Below, piece after piece: positions 1-11,371 of a DNA stretch of 64,000 nucleotides. The notes under the pieces were generated by a model. The model ran no database searches, was not told the DNA's origin, and was given only the letters and a program-made list of their open reading frames with translations. The position numbers were made by a program, and so were the translations under genes. This DNA is from Adineta ricciae (lineage: Eukaryota; Rotifera; Eurotatoria; Adinetida; Adinetidae): NCBI GenBank assembly GCA_905250025.1, contig CAJNOJ010000173.1:1-64000 (forward strand). The letters are read 5' to 3'. The stretch's first letter is position 1; each line of letters opens with the position of its first letter.

Positions 1-157
1 GATAATCTGGATTACTGCTGTGAATGTGAGTGTCCAGCCAAATGACAGAAATATCTTGCGTCTCTTCAATTTTTATACGATTAAATTCATTTGCTTGTTG
101 AAAGGTGGCTGGTGTCTGCTCGAACATATCCAAGTCGCCTTGTTTCTGATTTGTCAT
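1..157 (-). CDS. 5' part of an unrecognised gene, cut by the window edge
   Basis: Reading leftwards from an ATG at 157-155, the frame stays open to the window edge for 52 codons. The product begins MTNQKQGDLDMFEQ and later reads VIWLDTHIHSSNPDY. A short acidic, Gln-rich lead followed by a hydrophobic strand ending in WLD resembles the N-termini of bdelloid ART/TPR or caspase-like proteins as I remember them. That resemblance is weak and comes from memory, so I assign no function. No intron is needed within the visible part. Confidence 0.4.
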   Translation of the reverse strand, partial: MTNQKQGDLDMFEQTPATFQQANEFNRIKIEETQDISVIWLDTHIHSSNPDY

Positions 158-2243
158 TGCTGTGAGATTGGATTATTTATAAGGTAGTTGTTGTAAGATG
201 TGAGAAATGGGTGTCTGGTAAAGAACGATAAAAGTAATGTGTTCCTTCACGTTTTATAAAACTTGGGAAAAACATTCCTTCTTCTTCCTATACAAACATT
301 CTTACTCTTAAAATGAATCTCTGACTACAGCATAAGACGAAAAAGAAAAATAACGGCATTTTGATTTTGAAAACTCGTGAATACAGCGCAAAGCCGCCAA
401 AACGCTGTGGTTTGCTTATACAGCTTCATGCCGATAGTCAGACAAAAATCGAACAGAGAAAGTCTCAGCTGGATCAGCAGCCTCTCCAGTTTCAGTCGAA
501 TATAAATGCAGATTTCAAACGCAAATCGAAGTATAAAATTATTTCTGAAGGAAAACATAATTCCATACATGTACGAGATTAGAACTGCATTCAGTTCTAA
601 TACATTTTCAAGGTTCAATTCTCGTCTTTCTAACTTATTTTTGAAGTTAACAAAAACAGTCGAGTATTCATGTGCATTCGAAGTTATATTTGGCAGCTCA
701 TGTTCTGATCACGAATTACTCGCACCAAGCTTCTGAAACTTGCGTAATTCTATAGCAAACAACACGTAAACACAGTACTAATTATATGAGGATGATGAAA
801 TTGAAAATGCCGTCAAAAACGATTATAGTTTCAAGTTTGATAATCTAAACGCAGAGGTGCAGAATTTTCCAAAAAATCGAAAATTTCCCCCACCAAGAAA
901 ATTTGTCCAAGAAATTTCCCCAAGCGGTTTTATCTTCACTGCTCACAGATCCGCTTTATTTGATATAAAATATAAGTCAAAAAGCATGACAACATTTTTT
1001 CTGTTCGTGACTATTCGTACATTATAGGAATTCTTTCTAATTGTTCTTTTCTGAAGCGGTTCAAAACAACCGATAGTTTCTTTACTGCGAAACATCCTAA
1101 TCAATTTGAAAACCGGTAAGAGTCAAGAGATGAAACACAAGAACGAAAGTCAGCAAAAATAAGCGTATTTGCTATTCACTGCGTGCGAAAAAAGATGAAA
1201 ACAATCTCTCTCTTTTCTCTCCCTTATAAATTTTCTATGTAAACTTGGATTCGATTTTATTCAATGACACTAACGACATAGAAGAGAAAAAATCAAGCGA
1301 GACAGAAAAAGAACGAAGGAATAACTAAAATAAAGAAGTGATAAACGTATATGTGCATAAACAGAAAAAAGGACGCAAGAGAAAGGGAAAAAACCAACAC
1401 AGTATATAGGGAAAATCAGTGTGTCATGCACAAGCACATAGAAGACAAGATTCAACAGTTGTACTATTATCATAAGGAAAGAATTAACATATATTGGAAT
1501 TATCCATATTGGAAAAATTACTCACATATCTTTCTTCGGTCACGATGTAGGGTAGCAAGCGATAAGAGAGTGCAAAGAAATCTATAGAAAAAGAATTGCC
1601 AAGAAGTTATACCTTAGCAGTAATGTGTCTGTTCTTGACGAGATTAAGAACAGAGTATACAAATAAAGCAACAAATGCAAAAGAATGAATTATATCCTAT
1701 GACAGTTAACTATGAAGAGAGGAAAGTTTCTCTTTCTAACAGTTTTTTTCAAAAAATTGCCTCCACCGGTCGGTGGCGCAAGAGGAAGATCCTGCACCTC
1801 TGTCTAAACGTCTCGTTGTTATAATTGACTCATTACCCTAAATATGATTTTTGAGTTACGAAAAAGCATTGAAATACAATGTATTCTCATGGCGTGCTGT
1901 GATATTTTTTGTCACGCAAATTGCTTTTGCGTTCTTTTTTCCAATGATATACAAAGCAATATAAGTTCTTGTATTTTTCTTATCTGAATGTATATATGAA
2001 AGGTAAATACAGACAGGTGTGCAAATATAAGAAAGAGAAACACCAACTGTCGTATGAAATTACGGTTTGCTTTTGACGGAGAGTGAAAAAGAAAGGAAAT
2101 AAAATGCGTTTGCCAATGTTTTTGACAACATTCTTTTACGAAGTCAAAGCACGTTGTGCAACGAAAGAAACCAACTCTTCCTTCTGTTTGATCCTATTTG
2201 CACACCGATAAAATCTACAGAAGTCACCTGTCTAGTGTACAAA
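158..2243. other. No supportable gene (about 2.1 kb)
   Basis: AT-rich sequence with scattered short ORFs in all frames and no recognisable protein similarity. It separates the partial gene at the edge from the TIR-domain gene. A short perfect-looking hairpin, CCACCGGTCGGTGG, lies near 1763-1776. The rest shows no repeat or RNA gene that I can identify. Confidence 0.5.
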
Positions 2244-3739
2244 ATGGCCACATCCAAAGACAATGAAGATTCGGAAATTTCAGAGTTACTTGGCATTGTG
2301 ATGACTGATACATTACAAGTAACGTTGCGTATAACATACTCTCAGCTAAAGAAAGAATATATCGCTGATTTGTAGGAACAATTGCTTGATGGCGCAGATA
2401 GCATGCCGCAAACCGCGGTGTCCAACGCTCGTAAATGATCATCTGTAAGAAACGTTTTCCTAACACTTCCGTTAACTCTTTCTAGAAGGAACCACCAGCA
2501 ATATTGACACGTTGATTTTCTCAAGTGCCTCAAATGATAGTTCGATGTCATCTCAACTTACTCCAGTTGCAGAAGGCGTAGTCGAAGCATTTCAAGACTT
2601 AGAAGATCGGTTATATCACATATGCAGTTCGGCTAACACTCCTAGAGAATCCAATTCTAATCCGTTTGGTGCTGATGCGAATAATGTACAAACGCATGCA
2701 GAAGCTGTGACTCTCAATACGGATAATCATGAAGGATTGAATTCGAGACTGGGACAACATATAATGATAAGTTATCATCATGATTCATCATATCAAATAT
2801 GTGAAGAACTGTTCAGAAGACTGAGAGTTCGTATTGGAAAACGAGATAAATTTATGCTGATTGTCTTTTTAGAATCGTGGTTATAAAGTATGGATGGATA
2901 GAAATGATTTACATGGTTCTATACATCAAGGAATGGCTGATGCAATTGAAAATGCATTTGTTGTTCTATTTCTTATGAATCATGACTACTACGAAAGTGA
3001 ATTTTGCCAAAAAGGTGATCTATTTCGAGTGGTTTATATACTTTTACTAATGATGAGATCTGTTGTAGAAGTGTTGTATACCGATAAAAAACGCATCAAC
3101 TTCGTTCCGTGCCTTCTACAAGCAGGATACGAACCTTCTGGTTACTTGGGTCTTGTCATTCGTGATCGACTATATATTGATTTTACTGCACCAGGTAATT
3201 TTGATGCAAGTTTCGAAGAATTGATGGCTGAAATTCATACTATTGAAAAGCAAACGCAAGCTTCTCCTAGTAAATAAATCCATTGATTTTCATAGTAAAA
3301 TGCGTACGTATTTATTATTTTGCTTTCAGCATCCAGCATGAAAACATTCCAAACAACTTGCTCAAGGCCTTTATCTACAGATATATTTACCGATGGGCTA
3401 ATTTCGCATGAATCTCTTCGAACAGTTATACGTGAATTCAAAGAGTCAATTAATCAGATCTACAATGATGCACAACCGATAACAGAAGAAGAGTTTCCTC
3501 AATTTGTTGATTATATACGTCAACATGTCTTTCCTAATGAACTTCAATCATCTTCAACAGGACACAATAATTCACAACAAATATTACGAGAAATTTTGCT
3601 ACATTCACGAACTCAAACCGAATATCTTCGACGAATTACTGAGATTCTTTCGAACCTCACCGAAACTAGAACAGTTATTAAATTATCCCTGGCGGTTGTA
3701 TTACTATATACGATCAATAAATTTTTTCAACATGGATGA
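2244..3739 (+). CDS. TIR-domain protein with C-terminal membrane anchor, copy alpha-1
   Basis: Six exons can be joined in frame: 2244-2318, 2376-2430, 2486-2826, 2873-3014, 3069-3269 and 3330-3739. All introns are 46-60 bp GT-AG. The middle of the product is a TIR domain: HIMISYHHD as strand A, then GYKVWMDRNDLHGS as the BB-loop region, then VVLFLMNHDYYESEFCQKE and LYIDF. The Glu of FCQKE occupies the position of the catalytic Glu in NAD-cleaving TIRs, and its codon is split by the fourth intron. The N-terminal ~100 residues are polar and look disordered. The last ~20 residues (VIKLSLAVVLLYTINKFF) form one hydrophobic segment, so a tail anchor is likely. The stop lies two bases from the stop of the convergent FkbM gene. 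TIR proteins act in immune or NAD signalling; the role here is unknown. Donor GTTCGT at 2827 is unusual. Confidence 0.8.
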
Positions 3740-3741
3740 AA

Positions 3742-4734
3742 TCACGTTTTTGTAAACCATAATTCTATTTGTTCACCATTACTTAATCTTCGTAGATCGT
3801 CATCAGATTTGTGAATCGGTACTGATTGCCATGCTTTTTGCTCATATAAACTTGCTAATTGATCAGTAACGATTCGAATGCTATACCCGCGAGAGGCGAA
3901 GAATTTCAAGTATTCGTATGGATCACTTTGCTTCTCTCGCATCATTCGAGGACTGAATTCCGATATGATGTGACGAACTGTATATTCATCGAACAAACGA
4001 ATGCCACTTTGTACTGCATATAATTCTGATCCTTCGACATCGATTTTCATCACATCGATGTTCTGATTAACTAGAGTATCAAGTCGTGTACTATTAATAA
4101 CTTGTCTGAGTGAATAACCCCCAGGTATACGTCTACTAGCTTCTTTCTCGGATGTGATGTCACATATCGTATGCCCATCACCGACATTACGATTATCACT
4201 GTAGAGTATACACAAGCTCGGTTTGACACCAAGACCATTGGGATGTACTATAACATTTTGTGACACTTGCGATGCGTGTACGGATGCTTGCAGTAGCTTA
4301 ACATTATTCTGCATGGGTTCTATAGCGATAACTTTGTGGCCAAGTGTTGCCATGACTAGAGTAAACCAACCAATGTTAGCACCAATGTCTAAGAAAGCAG
4401 CTGATTTTGATGGAGTATCAGCCAGAATAGATGCAATTAATCTAGTTTGATGTGGCATCCATGAATGAGACGTAGCGATTGAATTCGAAACGATATCTTC
4501 AGACAGTAAATGTATACAGAAAGAACGTGAACTAAGAAATGATATTCTCGTCGCTCTCTTATCTTTTGGACAAGCAGGACTCTGTGTGCTACTGGGAATA
4601 GGCGCCGATATCCACGTCGTAGCTGGTTGTGTAGTTCGTCGTATATAGATAATCCCAACGATTAATGAAATTAGTAACAGAGCTATGGACGAGACCCATC
4701 GGCGAATTGAACGAGAAAAAAACTGCTTCATCAT
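3742..4734 (-). CDS. FkbM-family methyltransferase, type II membrane protein, copy alpha-1
   Basis: A single uninterrupted exon encodes 330 aa from the MMKQFF start. The frame extends 18 codons further upstream, but copy alpha-2 lacks that extension, so 4734 is preferred. A basic N-terminus and one membrane span at about 14-30 predict a Golgi/ER type II protein with a lumenal catalytic domain. Motif I is FLDIGANIGWF (about 115-124), followed by AIEP (about 137-140) and MKIDVEGSE (about 245), which together are typical of FkbM SAM-dependent O-methyltransferases. The likely substrate is a sugar or another small hydroxyl-bearing group; this cannot be read from the sequence. The absence of introns contrasts with the neighbouring genes and could mean retroposition or acquisition from bacteria, where FkbM is widespread. 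Confidence 0.88.
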   Translation of the reverse strand: MMKQFFSRSIRRWVSSIALLLISLIVGIIYIRRTTQPATTWISAPIPSSTQSPACPKDKRATRISFLSSRSFCIHLLSEDIVSNSIATSHSWMPHQTRLIASILADTPSKSAAFLDIGANIGWFTLVMATLGHKVIAIEPMQNNVKLLQASVHASQVSQNVIVHPNGLGVKPSLCILYSDNRNVGDGHTICDITSEKEASRRIPGGYSLRQVINSTRLDTLVNQNIDVMKIDVEGSELYAVQSGIRLFDEYTVRHIISEFSPRMMREKQSDPYEYLKFFASRGYSIRIVTDQLASLYEQKAWQSVPIHKSDDDLRRLSNGEQIELWFTKT

Positions 4735-6769
4735 TGAATAACGCTTTCGAAAAAAGTTGAAAATTGTTTCAAAGTACACATATTTCAACGTAAAGAAATG
4801 AAAGAGAAAGAAAAAAGGTTCTTATCTTTATAATAAAAGCTGTTCTTTAGCTATGGTAGCAGCAACTGATTATATTTATAAAACTGAAGAACAAAAAAAA
4901 AGCGTGTGCAAGAAGAGAAAGTGGTTCTGTCATTTTAAGTAACTAAAATAATATTTGATAACGGGGAGCATGATGTAAATCATACTTGCAATGCTTCAAT
5001 TACGGGAAGCAAATAAAACGTTGACATATGTGAGTTTCTAACGGAGTATATAGAAGGAAACAAATACAAGCTGTCAAAACGTAGCTGTATACAATGCAAA
5101 CATTTATTTCATTTTCACGTACATTGTCAAAATTTGACTTCAAAAGAAACATATTCTTAGGACTTGACATCATTCAAAGATATCATACATTAACATCGTT
5201 TATTTTCCGTCTCTCTTTGTGACTTGCTTATAAGAAGAAATCATACCGATTAGCCGACATTTAACGGCTCGATTTCGTAGTAGCGACATTCGCATTCATA
5301 TATTCCTTTCTCGAAGAGATTTAAGCTATTTGATAAACATTTTTCTGAAATTAAAATCAATGTGTTTGACTTCATTGCTTATCTTGTTGATATGATTGAA
5401 GGTTTTTTCTTCATCGAAATCAAATGTTGTATAACGAGTAAAAACTGGAGTAATTATCATCAAGTGTCAGTTTATCAAAAATGAAACCTTTCTGTAGTTG
5501 CTGATGAGTTGAAAAATGATCAACCTATTTTATAATCGCTATTGAAACAAGAACGACTAGTTTAAAGTTGACAACGCTTTGTAATTTTCGTGAGTTACTT
5601 GCTGATACAAACTTAAAGTGGTAGACAGCATATGAATGATTAGAAAATGAGTTAGGTGATGGTTCACTCAAAACAGGTTTCTCTTTTACTCTAATCGCAC
5701 GATTATCAGAAATAGCAATTTCGACGGTTGCTGATTGTTAATAATATATCGAGTGGATTACGAAGAATGGCACAGTCGAACAACTAATAATAGCATCTAT
5801 TATGCCAATTATCGCATACTTGTTATAATATATTGGTAATTCATGTATCAAATTCATTAAACAACTTCTTGAGATGGAATTTTTAATTTGTCTATGTCAG
5901 TTTTGGGAATCTTCTTAAACCGATGGTCCACCCTTGTACTTGCTCAAAATTTCAGAATACTCAGCAAGTTAGAGAAATGTACACATTGCATAATATGGTT
6001 TCCGATCGACAAATAACCATGTGTTGTCATTATGTTCGCATTGCATCTCTTTCGATGTGTCTACGCTTGCAATGTGTGATTCAAATAGAGCAACTGGGAA
6101 AATTCATTACGGTGTAAAATTATTGATAGACATCTTGATTGATTTGTTTTCTCTACCTATCCGTTACTATAAAAAAGAACACACGAAAACAAGCCTAATC
6201 TTACACTACGTCCAGCATTATTGTCGACAATAGATCAACAAGTATTATAAGCTCACTAAGCTACACCGTGAATGCCTTCCGGATGAATCGTTTTAGTGTT
6301 AATAACGTCAGTCTCTTGACTGTCGACAGATCCTTCATATTGAAATTCAAAACTTTTTGCTCTCGGGGATGAAAAGGAAATGGCCGATTGAGATTATGTT
6401 TAAGAAAGCGCAGTCCGACAAACAAGTAATTGGATTCATAGCGTAATGGTACGACTCCTAGAAATTATGTCCGAAATGCATATCCAATTCCGACCATTGA
6501 TATTCAAGGACTGTTTTCAAACTGAAATATTTTCAATTATTTCGAAATGTAGTTAATGAGAAATTGTTTTTTTTAAACATCGATAGAGAAAATACAAAGA
6601 ACAGAAAACACGCAACCTCATAACCAAGCGTAACAATTAATGATGTAACAAACGAAAAGTTACACTTCATTACTTTTCAATATGTATCGCTGTACGTTTG
6701 TACCTGCGCTCTGGTCTAAACACGATAATATATATTTCAACAGTTATCGTCAAATAACTTACTTTTCAA
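4735..6769. other. Intergenic region with a possible decayed minus-strand gene
   Basis: About 2 kb between the FkbM gene and the small heat-shock gene, which point away from each other. Parts on the minus strand keep codon-like stretches, for example HRFKKIPKTDIDKLKIPSQ near 5860-5925. The same stretches appear in copy alpha-2 with amino-acid changes, and alpha-1 lacks two short segments that alpha-2 has near 17785-17905. I see no complete gene. The two ends must carry the promoters of FkbM and the heat-shock gene, but I recognise no element. Confidence 0.35.
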
Positions 6770-7946
6770 ATGGCATGCTACAGATTCTGTTCACCGTACC
6801 TCTGCACGAGCGCGTGTGATGACTTGGATGCTTACGATCCATGGGATTGTTTTGATACATGCACATCAACTTGTTACATTCAACCACGAGTTTATCGATT
6901 GCGTAGTGCGAAATGTCAACCATCGACCAGTTTGTCGAAAACCCAAGGATGCAATTCAACGAACAGAGGGACAGAATCAGCAGCAGCCGAAGCCAATTCA
7001 GAAAAGTTCTGTGTCCATGTGAATATTCGTGGATTCGATCAGGAATCAGTCAAGATGAAGGTTGAAAATGGCAAACTAATTGTTGAAGCTAATGAAGAAG
7101 ACCGACAAGATGACGAAGAGTATACTATCCGACAATTTAAAAGAACATATCAAATACCTAAACAAGCCGGTAAGTAATAATCGAGAGATAACAATTTTTT
7201 TCTAATTTGCTGATATAGATCCATCATGTATGACTTCCCGAATGGTATCGGATAATATACTTCTAATTGAGGTGCCTTTTACTAAAAGTTCACCGGGTGA
7301 GAACTGTCTGGCACAAGGCGAAGAACAAAGTTTTCAGAACGGAAATTATCTAGGACAAGCTCCAGAGCAAAGCTACCAGAATGGAAACTATTCTGGCCAG
7401 GGTCAAGAACAAAGCAGCGGCTATGGAAATGATCTTCCACAATGTCAAGAGCAAAGCGTTCCAAATGATAACTACACTGGACAAGCTCCGGAACAAAGTT
7501 ATCCAAATAGTAATTATACTGGGCAAGCACCAGAGCAAAGTTATCCGAATAGAAGTTATTCTGGACAAGGTCATGTGCAAAATAGTCAATATGGAAACTT
7601 CCCTCAATCGGAATCACAAGAATCACGTGATTCATTGGCTTCTTATGTTAAACTTTTAATGAGTGCAGATTTTCATCCATGCATTGCTGACCTTGGTGGA
7701 AATAGGAAAGCGTTGCAAATGACAATCGATGTGAAAAACTGTCAACTCGAAGATATGAATGTTTCTATAGAAAACAATGAGTTAGTTGTTCGAGGTCAGT
7801 GTAAACATAAAGAAAATCATCATTCCAAACGAGCACGGTTCTTCCGATCGACAACATTACCAGCTGGAGCACAAACTCAACAGATGACAAAGCAATTGGA
7901 TAAAGATGGTCAATTGAAGATACAAATACCAATTACACTTACATAA
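6770..7946 (+). CDS. Double alpha-crystallin small heat-shock protein with Gln/Asn/Gly/Tyr linker, copy alpha-1
   Basis: Two exons (6770-7169 and 7219-7946) around a 49-bp intron encode 375 aa. Residues 1-60 are Cys-rich (MACYRFCSPYLCTSACDD and onwards). A first alpha-crystallin (Hsp20) domain follows: FCVHVNIRGFDQESVKMKVE, then MTSRMVSDNILLIEVP, which contains the usual end-of-domain pattern. Next come about 80 residues of imperfect repeats built on GQAPEQSYPNSNYT, low in complexity and prion-like. A second, more diverged domain closes the protein (MTIDVKNCQLEDMNVSIE, then ARFFRSTTLPAGA). Small heat-shock proteins hold unfolding proteins in the cytosol without ATP. Two domains in one chain are uncommon and recall other invertebrate double-ACD proteins. 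The Cys-rich head could bind metal or form disulfides; this is inference. Confidence 0.88.
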
Positions 7947-8602
7947 ACCTAACAGAATTTCATAATTGAAACAATGTAGAACAGAAAGATAAATATTCTC
8001 ATTTGTATGTCATAAATTTATAAAAAAAGAATAAATGCAATAAGTATGTGGAGTGTTTAGTTCAAGTTCGTCATTTGAATATGAAGGAATCTTAGAATCA
8101 TGATGAATAACCACAATATCTTTGACGTAAACACGTTGATCACATGAAAATGAATATTCACCATTTCATTTGCCACGCAAACAAATATACCAGAACGATT
8201 TGCATATAATTATATAATAGTCTATAAATACTCTCCGACTTCAAAACAAATCCGAAAGAATTACGTTTTTTTTCATTGCGTCGTAAATAGTTAATTATTT
8301 TGCTATATACCACACACACACGTCAGGTAAATATTTTCAAAACACTCTGACGTCACCCAATGATATGGGGAAATGTAGAAAGCGGTGATGGGATAAAATA
8401 ACAAGCGCATATCTATAATTAATATTCTAATAGTAGTGTCATACATATACCTTCTGCTTGATTGCCAACGTGATTTGAGTGAGTATATATGTACCAATAT
8501 GGTTTGATACGATATACATATACACATCTTCGATACGAAGTAAGAATCAAAATGTACGATGTGCTTTATTTCTATCGTTCTCTTCTCCTTTAGATATTAA
8601 TC
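7947..8602. other. Intergenic, no gene seen
   Basis: AT-rich spacer with a short CA run near 8312-8321. An AG follows a pyrimidine tract shortly before the next start codon and could be a trans-splice or 5'-UTR acceptor. Confidence 0.5.
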
Positions 8603-9339
8603 ATGTTTCACTACGTCGTGTACATTACAATCTCTTTACTTGTATCCAATGGCTATGGTAGATCGATCAGAGCAGCTGTAAAGGAACCAGAACGTTGCTG
8701 TTGGATGAGACAATACAATGCAGATGCTGTAACGCGTATCTACATTCGATCAACTGATGGAAGCGTAGAAGAAACCATCGTGAGATATTCTCTTTTCTAC
8801 AAGTTATTTGATACAGCTAGTTTTTATTCTAATAGGGCTCTAATACGTTATCGTATGATGCAGATCGTGGTTTGATAGGAATCAAAGGTGAAGTGCTAAC
8901 GATGTCAAGCGGAGCTTCATATTCAATGTGGTCTATTCAAAGCTTTAATGACAACCAAACGTATATTATAGATGAAGCTTCAAAATCCTGTTCAGCCGTT
9001 CCATTCTCAGAACAAACAATGAGATGTATACCATGTATGCTATTCATGTTGATATTCTTTCTCATTTTAACTTGCAATTTTCTTTTAGCATGGGCTTCCT
9101 ATGTAAACGAAAGTACAACTGAATTTAATGGAAAGACAATCGTATCTGATACTTGGTTAATTGAAAAAGATGGAGTGTCAGCTTATACAACCGTGAGTCG
9201 CGATGGTCAGTGTATTCCATTGAGAGCACAATTACGTGTACCAGCTGCCCGCATGATTTCGATACAAGAACTTACTCGTTTTGAACCAAACATCAAGGAT
9301 CCAAGTATCATGGATATCCCGATACAGTGTCTTGTTTGA
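8603..9339 (+). CDS. Ependymin-like secreted protein, copy alpha-1
   Basis: Three exons (8603-8779, 8836-9034, 9089-9339) join in frame to about 208 aa. A signal peptide (MFHYVVYITISLLVSNGYG) opens the protein. The body has the ependymin pattern: paired Cys near the start (RCCW), SYDADRGLIGIKGE, a Cys within DEASKSCSAVPF, another within RCIP, a DTW motif and a late Cys (DGQCIPL). Ependymin-related proteins are secreted, bind calcium or hydrophobic ligands and are found in many invertebrates. An apparent membrane segment when the third frame is read straight through is actually the second intron, so the protein should be soluble and extracellular. Start position may be off by two bases. Function here is unknown. 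Confidence 0.68.
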
Positions 9340-10028
9340 ACTTACTTTTTACCTAAGTTTTCTGTTGTTGTTGTCTTCTATATAGATATATAAAAACAAT
9401 TCGTCTGACACCGCATTTTAGCTAACATGTTTGCGACTATTGAAACAAATGAATTTCACAGGATTTCTCTAGAAGAATAAGCACTCGACTATATGTCTAA
9501 AGCTCTGAGACTTTTTCAGTACCCCGACATCCTCGGGCTCGGTGCGTTCCTTTGTTTCACAATTGATTTAGAATAAATCATCTTACACGAATCCGATAAA
9601 AGCTTCTGATATAAGTTACAAAGGCAAATGTTGAAATTCTTAATTTTCTTTACCATTTGAAACCAACATCAGGCTATATCATTAGAGTATTCGCAGTTTG
9701 GAATATAGAACTGAATAAATTCGTTTCGTTTGCTTTTCTCATGTTAAAATCATGCTGCTAACGTACACAATGTTTACAATAACGACCTCGCACTTTTTAG
9801 AGGGGGGGCATGTATAAAAGGGGGAGCCTTAGTGAATGAATAAGTGTTTAAGGAAGAGGGGTGGTGGCAATAGACACCTCCGAAAAGAAGAATGCATGCA
9901 CAAAAGGGGTGCTTTCAGAAGGCGTGGGCTCTCGGTGTATATATGTTTCCATGAATAATGTATTTTACAGAAAGCAGTGTTGTTAGTAAGGATCTATAAT
10001 ATATATAGCTTGCCATTTTCTGGAGACA
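9340..10028. other. NAS upstream region
   Basis: Non-coding spacer between the ependymin-like gene and NAS. It holds a G-rich stretch and a TATA box (separate entry), and an acceptor-like TTTTACAG near 9966-9970 that could receive a spliced leader or end a 5'-UTR intron. Confidence 0.5.
9813..9820 (+). promoter_or_regulatory. TATA box of the NAS gene, copy alpha-1
   Basis: TATAAAAG followed by a GGGGGAG run, 216 bp before the NAS start. The same box with the same G-run occurs before the alpha-2 copy, although the surrounding sequence has drifted, which supports function. Confidence 0.55.
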
Positions 10029-11003
10029 ATGGAACTTATTATGACGAGTAATTCTGTTCGCGAAAAGCTCATCGACTTTAACACAGCTATTTCTAAACTT
10101 AGTCTATTCAATCCTTCTTCCGAAGCAACAAACTTATTCGATGAACTTCTGAAATTTTGTTGCTCGACTGCATTGGACTCATCTATATTTGAACGTATGC
10201 TGGAAACAGATTTGGTTCTTCAAGCAGTATGTGATCAATTGCGCCGTTCACGATCGCAATATGAATATTATCTCGAAAAGAATTTGGCGAAGATATATAC
10301 CACCAATCCTGGCCAAAATTTGATTGAACAATTTTCCGACGATGGTGATTATCATCGATTAATTGAATTTGAGATTAAAATGCTACACGAACTCGGCATT
10401 CAGTTCTCTCAAAGTTCAATACCAAATGATACAAGCAACATTTTGGTAAACAAAATAGCTTTTATTGGTTCAGGTCCTATTCCCATCTCTTCCATACTTA
10501 TTCTTCGTAAGTACGCTCCATTTGCTGATATTTACAACTTTGACATGTCATATGAGGCGAATCAGTTGGCATTAGGAATAACAAAGCAATTATTACCTGG
10601 ACATCTAATCGAAAGAATGCATTTCATTACGCAGGATATTGGTCAGAAGTCGATTCCAATCGAAGTAGAATCAATCCTAAAAGAATGTCAAATCATTTTT
10701 CTCGCAGCACTTGTTGGTCATGATGAAATGACTAAATTAGACATCCTTCGAAATGTCGTGAAGCACTCGAAAAATGAGTCAAATCCGACAAAAGTGCAAC
10801 ATATAGTGATCAGAAGTACTGATGGATTATGCCAAGTTCTATATCCCAAGCTGAGTCCTAAATTAATTATAACACTTGAAGCATCGCCAAGTAACGAAAC
10901 ACGAAGTAACAAGCAAAACATTTCACTGGACATACAAAAAGTTAGTCTTTCGGAAAATGGCTCTGCTATCTCAACGATTATCGCAAAAATGATCAAAAAA
11001 TAA
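10029..11003 (+). CDS. Nicotianamine synthase, copy alpha-1
   Basis: A single exon of 324 aa, the usual length for plant nicotianamine synthases. The Rossmann core is clear: KIAFIGSGPIPISS (142-155) is the SAM-binding loop, NFDMSYEAN (170-178) matches the plant NYDIDHSAN strand, RMHFITQDI follows, and FLAALVG (224-230) is the family signature, ending with IRSTDGLCQVLYP, which parallels the plant RSAHALRAFLYP. Glu115 in YHRLIEFEIKML aligns with the catalytic Glu of the YVKLSKLEF region. The enzyme joins aminocarboxypropyl groups of S-adenosylmethionine into nicotianamine, a chelator of Fe, Zn, Ni and Cu. The gene stands next to a ZIP importer and a ZnT exporter. NAS is known from plants, fungi and archaea, so acquisition by transfer is likely. 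Another opine-type metallophore product cannot be excluded. Confidence 0.88.
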   Translation: MELIMTSNSVREKLIDFNTAISKLSLFNPSSEATNLFDELLKFCCSTALDSSIFERMLETDLVLQAVCDQLRRSRSQYEYYLEKNLAKIYTTNPGQNLIEQFSDDGDYHRLIEFEIKMLHELGIQFSQSSIPNDTSNILVNKIAFIGSGPIPISSILILRKYAPFADIYNFDMSYEANQLALGITKQLLPGHLIERMHFITQDIGQKSIPIEVESILKECQIIFLAALVGHDEMTKLDILRNVVKHSKNESNPTKVQHIVIRSTDGLCQVLYPKLSPKLIITLEASPSNETRSNKQNISLDIQKVSLSENGSAISTIIAKMIKK

Positions 11004-11371
11004 ATCTTTTTTAGTATTCTGTTTTTTGTAACTCATACATTTGTGATAACTTGTGAAATTGTAATATAGTTCTGTCTTTTTCTTTTAGTTTTACTTGCAA
11101 TTGCAGATTGAATCCGATATTCGATAAAGTGTCAGTCTTAGCAATTAGAAAGAGAATATCCGTCAATATAGATTCGAAACGAAACTTATCGCTAGGATAC
11201 ATGACATTGAAAATTCTACCAGTAGTCCTCCTAGGTACTCTTCAAGGACAAGGAGACAACTCAAATCAGTCGCACGAGCAATATATGACAAAGTATTTGT
11301 TTCGAGAAATGATTGTAATGAAGATCATACTGGGTTACACTAAAACGCTAATAGATGAGAAAAAAAAAGAG
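11004..11371. other. Short spacer between convergent NAS and ZIP genes
   Basis: About 370 bp holding the 3' ends of both transcripts. No independent gene is supported: the open frame on the plus strand here overlaps the ZIP gene and has no recognisable features. Confidence 0.5.

Noticed and set aside
325-736. Overlapping small frames on both strands near the left edge
   Set aside because: Composition is unlike neighbouring genes and there is no family resemblance or splice support.
7300-7600. CRISPR-like or satellite array
   Set aside because: The periodicity is 45 bp in frame with varied units and encodes protein repeats; no spacers or fixed repeats are present.
7282-7659. Long frames on both strands over the repeat linker of the alpha chaperone
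   Set aside because: Periodic Gln/Asn-rich repeats keep several frames open at once; only the frame joined to both alpha-crystallin domains is supported.
9035-9088. Membrane span in the ependymin-like protein
   Set aside because: The hydrophobic stretch is encoded by a GT-AG intron; removing it restores a family-like sequence with correct phase.
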